Source of the DNA: Chitinophagaceae bacterium UBA1946 | GTDB taxonomy: Bacteria > Bacteroidota > Bacteroidia > Chitinophagales > Chitinophagaceae | DNA: 8,596 nucleotides | Assembly: GCA_002336815.1 (NCBI GenBank) | Contig: DDEU01000066.1 | Location: 1 to 8,596 of the forward strand | Direction: 5' to 3' | Part shown: positions 1 through 4,916 of the stretch, in pieces | Position numbering within the stretch: position 1 is the stretch's first letter | Layout: each line of letters starts with the position of its first letter | Translations under genes and position numbers: made by a program | Notes under the pieces: generated by a model | Database searches by the model: none | What the model was told of the DNA's origin: nothing | What the model saw: only the letters and a program-made list of their open reading frames with translations

Positions 1-250
1 TATCCACGCCCACTTCTTCCAGGTCGTTGTGCTTGCCACTTACCCGTAAGCATTTTTGCGTGTCGGCTGCCCTGTTATATGGCGCCGGTTTATTTCCCAG
101 GAAATAGTCTTTGAACTGGTTCATGCCTGCATTGGTAAACAGCAGGGTGGGGTCGTCTTTTAATACAATCGGGGCAGAAGGCACAATTACGTGTTCCTTT
201 GATTTGAAAAAGTCGAGGAATTGTTGGCGTATTTCAGCACTCGTCATCAT
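1..250 (-). CDS. alaS: Alanyl-tRNA synthetase, N-terminal fragment
   Basis: This is the first 83 codons of alanine-tRNA ligase, the cytoplasmic class II enzyme that charges tRNA-Ala; the rest lies beyond the left edge. The reverse-strand translation starts MMTSAEIRQQFLDFF and carries FTNAGMNQFKDYFLG at about residues 38-52 and TQKCLRVSGKHNDLEEVG at about 64-81. Both are hallmark stretches of the AlaS catalytic domain; the second corresponds to the QKC-R-GGKHNDLE segment near the ATP site. Two ATG codons sit in tandem (250-248 and 247-245); homologues commonly begin MTSAEIR, so the second may be the true start, shortening the gene by one codon. No Shine-Dalgarno is visible, as is normal in Bacteroidota. 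The gene is divergent from the M23 peptidase gene, an arrangement I recall as common in this phylum. Confidence 0.97.
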   Translation of the reverse strand, partial: MMTSAEIRQQFLDFFKSKEHVIVPSAPIVLKDDPTLLFTNAGMNQFKDYFLGNKPAPYNRAADTQKCLRVSGKHNDLEEVGVD

Positions 251-268
251 AACCAGTATCTTTTTGGG

Positions 269-299
269 TTGATTTTTGCGAATTAACAGTCTATATTTG
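269..299 (+). promoter_or_regulatory. Possible rightward promoter for the M23 peptidase gene
   Basis: TATATTTG at 292-299 matches the Bacteroidota -7 consensus TAnnTTTG. A TTG at 269-271 lies 20 nt upstream, the expected spacing for the -33 element. Transcription would start near 305 and run rightward, giving the peptidase mRNA a leader of about 225 nt that contains the tandem repeat and the nested palindrome described below. The alternative is a chance match in an A+T-rich region. Confidence 0.4.
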
Positions 300-300
300 T

Positions 301-316
301 ACGCTATGGTTAGCGT
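301..316. promoter_or_regulatory. Perfect hairpin at predicted alaS start site
   Basis: ACGCTA (301-306) and TAGCGT (311-316) are exact reverse complements separated by the four bases TGGT, so either strand could form a 6-bp stem with a 4-nt loop. The predicted alaS transcription start from the TACCTTTG box falls inside or at the edge of the repeat. It could be a 5'-end stem in the alaS mRNA or a protein-binding site. It also sits just after the plus-strand TATATTTG box at 292-299. Confidence 0.5.
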
Positions 317-320
317 GGCG

Positions 321-328
321 CAAAGGTA
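321..328 (-). promoter_or_regulatory. Predicted -7 promoter element for alaS
   Basis: On the minus strand these bases read TACCTTTG, an exact match to the Bacteroidota sigma-A -7 consensus TAnnTTTG, followed by CGCC as often seen in this group. A start site about 5-7 nt downstream would fall near 314-316, giving a 5' leader of about 65 nt before the alaS ATG. I see no TTG at the expected -33 distance, since that stretch is occupied by the GAGGTTTA repeats, so the upstream element is weak or absent. Confidence 0.55.
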
Positions 329-333
329 AAGAA

Positions 334-369
334 AGAGGTTTAGAAGTTTAGAGGTTTAGGAGGTTTAGA
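334..369. repeat. Short tandem repeat, unit about AGAGGTTT
   Basis: Four near-identical head-to-tail units follow each other: AGAGGTTT (334-341), AGAAGTTT (342-349), AGAGGTTT (350-357) and AGGAGGTTT (358-366), ending with AGA. One unit has a single substitution and one has a 1-base insertion. The array lies in the non-coding region between the divergent alaS and M23 genes, directly upstream of the alaS -7 box. Such arrays can vary in copy number by slippage. No function is evident. Confidence 0.8.
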
Positions 370-440
370 TTGAAACTGCATTCTTTTAAGTGAATTAAAT
401 TACAAAAGAACCGGCCACTTAGCTCAATAAAGCTATAACA

Positions 441-472
441 GAACAAGTTCACATCGATGTCGACAGTTGTTC
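441..472. promoter_or_regulatory. Nested palindrome upstream of the M23 peptidase gene
   Basis: GAACAA (441-446) and TTGTTC (467-472) are exact inverted repeats. Between them lies a perfect 10-bp palindrome, ACATCGATGT (451-460). The two symmetry centres differ by only one base (456.5 and 455.5), so this looks like one imperfect dyad about 32 bp long. It could be an operator or an RNA hairpin in the leader of the downstream gene. The remainder of 370-530 is A+T-rich with no gene that I can support. Confidence 0.4.
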
Positions 473-530
473 AAATGGGGCAACAAAAAATAAAATCTGA
501 TATTTTATAAATCCATTCCGGCTGCGGGCC

Positions 531-1502
531 ATGAAAAAAATAAAATACTTCTATAACACCAATACTCTCCGCTACGAAAAGCTGGTAACGCCTTTCCGGG
601 TAAAGCTGCTGCGGATATTTGGTTTTATTTCTGCCTTTTTAGTAACTGCCGGTCTTGTGATATGGGTGTATACCCGGTTTATTCCCAAGCCTACCGACAA
701 CGCCACGCAGCAACGTTATCGCATGCTGAAGGATGACTACGCCAATCTTACCGGCAAATTAAAAACGCTGGAACAGCAAATGGCCGAACTGGAGAAGAGG
801 GACAACGATGTGTACCGCTCAATCTTTGAAGCCAATCCTTTGCCGGACAGTGCCAGGGCCAAACTCACCGAAAAAGCGAAGGAGTTTGAAAAAGTGAGTG
901 CCATGAGCGATGAACAGTTGAATAAAGACATCGCTGCACAGTTAAGCAATATCAGCGCAAGGATCGAATACCAGCGCAACAGTTACAGCGCTATCGAAAA
1001 GCTTATCAAAAGCCAGGATGTAAAACTGGCAAGTATCCCCGCCATCCAGCCGGTGAGCAATAAGGACCTATCAAGAGTGGCGAGTGGTTTTGGAATGCGC
1101 ATTCATCCTATTTACGGTATTCCTAAAATGCACAACGGGCTCGATTTTACGGCACCGCAGGGTACGCCCATCTATGCAACAGGAGATGGAAAGATAACGG
1201 CAGCAGGACCCGGCACCGGTACCGGCAATCATGTGATCATCAATCATGGATACGGTTACGAAACAGAGTATATGCACATGGTGCGGATCAAAGTGAGGGG
1301 CGGGCAGTCTGTTAAACGGGGCGAAGTAATTGGATGGGTGGGCAGCACCGGTGCCAGTACCGGGCCGCACTGCCATTACGAGGTACACATCAACGGAAGG
1401 CCCGTAGATCCTGTTTACTTTTTCTTTAATGATCTGAATGCTGAACAATACGACCGGTTGCTGAAGATCGCTGCAACAGGCAGTGCGAAAAGTTTCGACT
1501 GA
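531..1502 (+). CDS. Membrane-anchored M23 (LytM-type) metallopeptidase
   Basis: A 323-residue peptidoglycan endopeptidase of family M23, which cuts peptide cross-links with a single zinc ion. A basic N-terminal segment (about 1-28) precedes one membrane helix (about 29-49), which should place the rest in the periplasm. Residues about 60-165 are charged and heptad-like, probably coiled coil. The LytM domain covers about 183-300: GMRIHP (188-193), H201-x-G-x-D205 and H280-C-H282 supply the classical zinc ligands and catalytic histidine, with a further His at 249. All key residues are present, so it is probably active, unlike degenerate EnvC/NlpD-type activators. The N-terminus (KKIKYFYNTNTLRYEKL) resembles a conserved form I associate with Bacteroidota M23 proteins next to alaS. 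The gene ends with tandem stops TGA-TAA and lies 47 nt before the MerR-type gene, with which it is probably co-transcribed. Confidence 0.93.
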   Translation: MKKIKYFYNTNTLRYEKLVTPFRVKLLRIFGFISAFLVTAGLVIWVYTRFIPKPTDNATQQRYRMLKDDYANLTGKLKTLEQQMAELEKRDNDVYRSIFEANPLPDSARAKLTEKAKEFEKVSAMSDEQLNKDIAAQLSNISARIEYQRNSYSAIEKLIKSQDVKLASIPAIQPVSNKDLSRVASGFGMRIHPIYGIPKMHNGLDFTAPQGTPIYATGDGKITAAGPGTGTGNHVIINHGYGYETEYMHMVRIKVRGGQSVKRGEVIGWVGSTGASTGPHCHYEVHINGRPVDPVYFFFNDLNAEQYDRLLKIAATGSAKSFD

Positions 1503-1549
1503 TAAACGGGCTGTAACGGCCGCATAAAAAATTATTTTTACAAACAACA

Positions 1550-2077
1550 ATGGCTGACCTCACACAAATATCATTTGCTTTTGACGATCTGCCTTCGCAG
1601 CCGGCACCTGTAAAAAAGCCAGCCGCCAGGAAGAAGGTCGTTGCGCCGCCACCAGTGGTAACAGCGCCCGTTGAAGCCAAAAAGAAATCAACACGGGGGC
1701 GAAAAAGCCTGAAAGAGATGAGTGCAGGTGTACACCTGGTAGATGTGCCGGAAGATGAAGTACTGTTTCAGAAAATGTATTATTCGATCGGCCAGGTAGC
1801 AGAATGGTTCAATGTGAACCCCTCGCTGATAAGGCTTTGGGAAAATGAATTTGATGTATTGAAGCCAAAGAAAAATGGCAAAGGCGACCGGTTGTTCCGC
1901 CCGGAAGATGTAAAGAACCTCCAGTTGATCTATCACCTTACCCGTGAAAAAAAGTACACCCTTGAAGGTGCCAAGGATTATTTTAGAAATAATAAAAAAG
2001 CGGAGGAAAAGTTCAGGATGATAGAAGCGCTAAAAAAACTGAAAGGTTTTTTGAATGAATTAAAAGCCAGTTTATAG
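1550..2077 (+). CDS. MerR-family transcriptional regulator with basic N-terminal tail
   Basis: A 175-residue DNA-binding protein. The winged helix-turn-helix of the MerR family covers about residues 77-145: YYSIGQVAEWFNVNPSLIR forms the helix-turn-helix, RLWENEF follows, GDRLFRPEDV (112-121) is the wing/second-helix signature, and a further helical part follows. A short charged helical end (about 150-172) may mediate dimer contacts. There is no ligand-binding domain and no cysteine cluster, so a metal or redox effector is not indicated. Residues 1-60 are unusual: low-complexity, rich in Lys, Pro and Ala, with an AT-hook-like STRGRKSLK at about 47-55. It follows the M23 gene by 47 nt in the same direction; that pairing suggests, but does not show, a link to cell envelope control. 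Its TAG stop directly abuts the TAA stop of the opposing MscS gene. Confidence 0.9.
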   Translation: MADLTQISFAFDDLPSQPAPVKKPAARKKVVAPPPVVTAPVEAKKKSTRGRKSLKEMSAGVHLVDVPEDEVLFQKMYYSIGQVAEWFNVNPSLIRLWENEFDVLKPKKNGKGDRLFRPEDVKNLQLIYHLTREKKYTLEGAKDYFRNNKKAEEKFRMIEALKKLKGFLNELKASL

Positions 2078-3178
2078 TTATCCCTCCTTGGATTCTTCCC
2101 TGATGATGAGGCTGCTGCTTTCACCCGTAAATTCAGCATGATTTTCTTCTACCAGTTTTTTTATCTGCAGGTTGATGTCGTTCTTCAATTGAAAATATTC
2201 GCTGAGCGGAATGAGCTGCGTAAAATATTCAGTATTTACAATGATGCTGTTGCGGATAATGTCTTTTACAAATACTTCGTAGCTGTTGATGCGGCCGCTG
2301 TGTGCAGCCAGTATGTTCTTAATGCCTGCTGTGATCTGCTGTAATGTTGCTTCGGTGGTTTTGGCAGACAATTCCAGTTTTATTTCAGCCCTTCTTTCTG
2401 TACGCATGCTCCAGTTATCCACCACGCTGTCCACCATCTGTTTATTAGGTACAGTGATGAGCGTTTTGTCGCCGGTGCGTATCCGGGTGCTGCGGAGACC
2501 AATGCGTTCAACCGTTCCTGTTACTGCATTTACTTTTACTGTATCACCGGTGAAAAACGGCTTGTCGAAAAATATGATAAAGGAAGCGATCAGGTTTTCC
2601 AGGCTTTCCTTGGCAGCCAGCGCCAGTGCGGCGCCCACGATGCTCAGTCCTGTGAGTACATTGCCGATCGGCTGGTGAAAACAGGCTTTTATCACCAGCA
2701 GTACACCGCAAATGCCAACGATCACTTTTAAAAAATCCCGGAAAAAAACCACGAGCTGGTTATCCCTTGTATCATTGGTAAGGTCGGCTTTTTGTTCAAG
2801 CACTGCCGCAATAAAATCAATGAGCCGCAGCAGCAGCCAGGTAAAGGCGAAAATGATAACACCCGGTCCAACCCTGGAAAAAATATCACGGGTGGTATGG
2901 CCGTAGATCTCATAATCAAGCGCCTCGGGGAAATTTAATTTGTCTAGTGAAAAAACAGCCATCACCAGCACCACGAACCAACCCAACGGTTCAGCTACTT
3001 TGTCGATAAAGCTTTTTTTATCCAGCGTTTTCCATATCCGCCTGGCAAACATAAAGAACAGTGAAATAATGTACCTGGACAGGTATCTTTTTACCAGCAG
3101 GGCAAACAAAACAATGCCGGCCACTACCAGGTAACTTTTCACGGTATTGCTGAAATAAACCTGTTCTAAAAAATCCAT
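2078..3178 (-). CDS. MscS-family mechanosensitive ion channel
   Basis: A 366-residue inner-membrane channel of the small-conductance mechanosensitive family, which opens under membrane tension to release solutes on osmotic downshock. Hydrophobic segments lie at about 15-31, 62-82, 103-128, 143-166 and 172-205. The last is the pore-lining helix, with the Gly/Ala-rich pattern GLSIVGAALALAAKESLEN (177-195), followed by the beta domain GDTVKVNAVTGTVERIGLR (211-229) and the conserved TLITVPN (239-245). A soluble alpha/beta cytoplasmic domain (about 265-350) follows. It has more membrane segments than the three of E. coli MscS, as is common for mid-sized family members. It is the third gene of a set transcribed lpxH-like, propeller, mscS, starting only 9 nt after the propeller stop codon. 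It ends tail-to-tail with the MerR-type gene with no spacer. Confidence 0.95.
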   Translation of the reverse strand: MDFLEQVYFSNTVKSYLVVAGIVLFALLVKRYLSRYIISLFFMFARRIWKTLDKKSFIDKVAEPLGWFVVLVMAVFSLDKLNFPEALDYEIYGHTTRDIFSRVGPGVIIFAFTWLLLRLIDFIAAVLEQKADLTNDTRDNQLVVFFRDFLKVIVGICGVLLVIKACFHQPIGNVLTGLSIVGAALALAAKESLENLIASFIIFFDKPFFTGDTVKVNAVTGTVERIGLRSTRIRTGDKTLITVPNKQMVDSVVDNWSMRTERRAEIKLELSAKTTEATLQQITAGIKNILAAHSGRINSYEVFVKDIIRNSIIVNTEYFTQLIPLSEYFQLKNDINLQIKKLVEENHAEFTGESSSLIIREESKEG

Positions 3179-3187
3179 GTTGTCAAT

Positions 3188-4024
3188 TTATTTACTGCCT
3201 GCCTGTTTGATAAGGAATTGTTGTACACCCTTATCATTGAGCAGGTAAAGTTTATTGTTGGCGGCTTTTACCTGGATGGCGTTGTTGAAAAACGAAGGCA
3301 ATGTATATTCTTTTGTCTGCAGGGTACCGGGCAGGTATTGGTACAGCAAACTGTCGCTGAAACCATACAGATTTTTATTGATCACTTCTACGTTTTTCCA
3401 GTGCAGGAAAGCCGTTTTGCTTTTTAAAGAACCATAAATGTCAAAAATAAAAAATCCTTTTTCGGGATCGTAAAGGTTCACAAATCCATCCTGGTCGATG
3501 ATCTGTTCAGGAGATGGAACTGTATCAAACAACAACCTGCAGTCAACCGTTTCTGTAAGTACTTCGCCATTGTCGTCAATCTTTTTTAGTTTGGCATCTC
3601 CTTCATCAAACAACCAGATATTGTTGTCGTAGGAAGTGGCAATTGCTTTCACGTTAAAGATATTCTGCCTGCGGAGGTTGATCACATTGCGGATGTTGAG
3701 AAAACGGTCCAGCACCACGATCGTGGAAAAATTGCGGTAATACAATAAAAGTTTCAATGGATTGGTAACATCAATAGAATACAGCTTACCGTATTTTCTT
3801 ACATCATTAAAAACGCCTGCAGAGTCACCATTGTTATTGATCTTTTTTAACTGGTTGTTACTGTTTACAAGATAGACATTGTCAAGATTGTCTACATTGA
3901 AATAAGTAAAATCACCGGGAATAAGGGAGCTGTAACGAAACACAGAATCCGTTTGTGCGGTACATGGCAATGCCCCGGCAACAAAGAAAGCAGTGAGCAA
4001 CCATATAAATGTACGACGCATCAT
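3188..4024 (-). CDS. Secreted beta-propeller-like protein of unknown function
   Basis: I do not recognise a named family. The 278-residue product begins with a clear signal peptide: MMRR, a hydrophobic core (about 5-19), then PCTAQ with likely cleavage after Ala23. Cys21 is not in a proper lipobox, so a lipoprotein is unlikely. The mature part shows about six loosely repeated units, near 39-67, 78-111, 125-154, 172-200, 209-235 and 248-274. The clearest have the form D-x-x-x-x-V-Y-L-V followed by LKKI and an Asn/Asp-Gly turn (for example NNQLKKINNNGD and DAKLKKIDDNGE). This suggests a six-bladed propeller of NHL/SMP30 style; no catalytic motif is visible. The tandem start codons overlap the stop of the lpxH-like gene (ATGA, 4024-4021), implying translational coupling. 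The position between lipid A and channel genes suggests a periplasmic or outer-membrane role, which is inference. Confidence 0.85.
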   Translation of the reverse strand: MMRRTFIWLLTAFFVAGALPCTAQTDSVFRYSSLIPGDFTYFNVDNLDNVYLVNSNNQLKKINNNGDSAGVFNDVRKYGKLYSIDVTNPLKLLLYYRNFSTIVVLDRFLNIRNVINLRRQNIFNVKAIATSYDNNIWLFDEGDAKLKKIDDNGEVLTETVDCRLLFDTVPSPEQIIDQDGFVNLYDPEKGFFIFDIYGSLKSKTAFLHWKNVEVINKNLYGFSDSLLYQYLPGTLQTKEYTLPSFFNNAIQVKAANNKLYLLNDKGVQQFLIKQAGSK

Positions 4025-4779
4025 TTTTTATAATAAGCTAATGTAGTGGTTATGCCATCAAAAACCGCATAGCTGTTAAAGTTGATCCACTCTCCCAGGT
4101 TGATGTAACGGCTGGTGGCACTCAACGTGAAATCGATTGCCAGGTGCCGGTGCCCGAAAATAAAATAGTCAATGGCTTCCTTTTGCAGTATTTCCCTGCT
4201 GTAAATGATGAGCCATTCATTCTCTTCTCCCAAAAACACTTCCTCATAACTTTTATCGGCCTGCCTGCTTTTTTGTGAAAAGTAATTGGCAAGTCCCATG
4301 CCGATTGAAGGTGGGATAATGCCAAACAGCCATTGGCAAAGCGGGCTGCGGAAGATCTTTTTCAAAAATTTATATTTATGATCCCCCGGTCCCTGCCCAT
4401 CACCATGCCCCACAAGGAACTTTTTCCCGTTGAATTCAAAACGGGCCGGCTCAAAATAAACCTGCATATTCAGCTCTTCCTGGAAATATGTTCTTACCCA
4501 CATATCATGGTTGCCTACAAAAAAATGAAGTTTAATGCCGCTGTCAGATAGTTCGGCGAGTTTGCCCAGTATCCGCACAAATCCTTTTGGAACAACGGTT
4601 TTGTACTCAAACCAAAAATCAAACATATCGCCTACAATGAATACCTCTTCAGCATCCTGTTTAATTTCATCTAAAAAACGCACAATGGTTTTTTCACGCT
4701 GCAGGCTTGCGGCGGCATTGGGTACACCGAGATGAAAGTCGGAAAGAAAATATATTTTTTTATTGGGTTGCAGCGTCAA
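4021..4779 (-). CDS. lpxH: UDP-2,3-diacylglucosamine diphosphatase (LpxH-like)
   Basis: A 252-residue calcineurin-like metallophosphoesterase matching LpxH, which hydrolyses UDP-2,3-diacylglucosamine to lipid X plus UMP in lipid A synthesis at the inner face of the cytoplasmic membrane. All metal-binding motifs are present in order: SDFHLG (D14, H16), GDMFDFW (D51, D54), GNHD (N90, H91), GHGD (H125) and GHRH (H210, H212). The helical insertion between GHGD and GHRH (about 130-200) is typical of LpxH and forms the acyl-chain lid. The start is TTG at 4779-4777: the frame is closed by TAA at 4785-4783 and has no ATG before Met52, which lies after the first metal motif. A -7 box lies upstream at 4813-4820. 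It is first in the set with the propeller and mscS genes. Some Bacteroidota carry diverged LpxH-type paralogues, so the exact substrate is probable rather than certain. Confidence 0.88.
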   Translation of the reverse strand: MTLQPNKKIYFLSDFHLGVPNAAASLQREKTIVRFLDEIKQDAEEVFIVGDMFDFWFEYKTVVPKGFVRILGKLAELSDSGIKLHFFVGNHDMWVRTYFQEELNMQVYFEPARFEFNGKKFLVGHGDGQGPGDHKYKFLKKIFRSPLCQWLFGIIPPSIGMGLANYFSQKSRQADKSYEEVFLGEENEWLIIYSREILQKEAIDYFIFGHRHLAIDFTLSATSRYINLGEWINFNSYAVFDGITTTLAYYKK

Positions 4780-4812
4780 AACTTATTATGCGGATGAGTT
4801 GATGTAATGGCG

Positions 4813-4820
4813 CAAAAATA
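4813..4820 (-). promoter_or_regulatory. Predicted -7 promoter element for the lpxH-propeller-mscS set
   Basis: On the minus strand these bases read TATTTTTG, an exact match to TAnnTTTG, followed by CGCC just as at alaS. The predicted start site near 4806 gives a leader of about 27 nt before the TTG start of the lpxH-like gene. I find no clear TTG at the -33 distance. No other promoter-like element is visible inside the three-gene set, whose gene junctions are 9 nt or less. Confidence 0.5.
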
Positions 4821-4872
4821 ATCATTCAGCAGTTATGGGAGGAGGATTTGTTGAATGAAGGAAAAGCGGCCA

Positions 4873-4884
4873 GGTTTTAAAACC
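4873..4884. promoter_or_regulatory. 12-bp perfect palindrome in divergent promoter region
   Basis: GGTTTTAAAACC is its own reverse complement across all 12 bases. It sits between the divergent lpxH-like and deacetylase genes, about 33 nt before the deacetylase ATG and about 17 nt before its possible -7 box, where an operator or activator site could lie. Its lack of a loop makes an RNA hairpin less likely than a dimeric protein site. Chance occurrence cannot be excluded in this A+T-rich stretch. Confidence 0.35.
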
Positions 4885-4900
4885 AGTATCAATTAACTTT

Positions 4901-4909
4901 TATAATTTG
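4901..4909 (+). promoter_or_regulatory. Possible -7 element for the deacetylase gene
   Basis: TATAATTTG resembles the Bacteroidota TAnnTTTG element but has one extra base between TA and TTTG. No -33 TTG is visible at the right distance; the palindrome at 4873-4884 occupies that area instead. If used, transcription would begin about 4914-4916, at or just before the ATG at 4917, giving a leaderless or near-leaderless mRNA. This is a weak call. Confidence 0.25.
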
Positions 4910-4916
4910 TGCTTAA

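Noticed and set aside
1506..1535. GC-rich stretch followed by A/T run after the M23 gene, a possible terminator
   Set aside because: Only about three consecutive pairs can form before a mismatch (CGG/CCG with a G-G clash), and the A/T run is mixed and not a T tract. The 47-nt gap more likely lies within one transcript.
1071..1550. 159-codon open frame antisense to the M23 gene
   Set aside because: It opposes a clearly conserved peptidase domain, has no recognisable domain, and its composition follows from the codon use of the sense gene.
2286..2678. 130-codon open frame antisense to the MscS gene
   Set aside because: It lies wholly within the conserved pore and beta-domain coding region, and its Ser/Val/Leu-rich translation shows no family signature.
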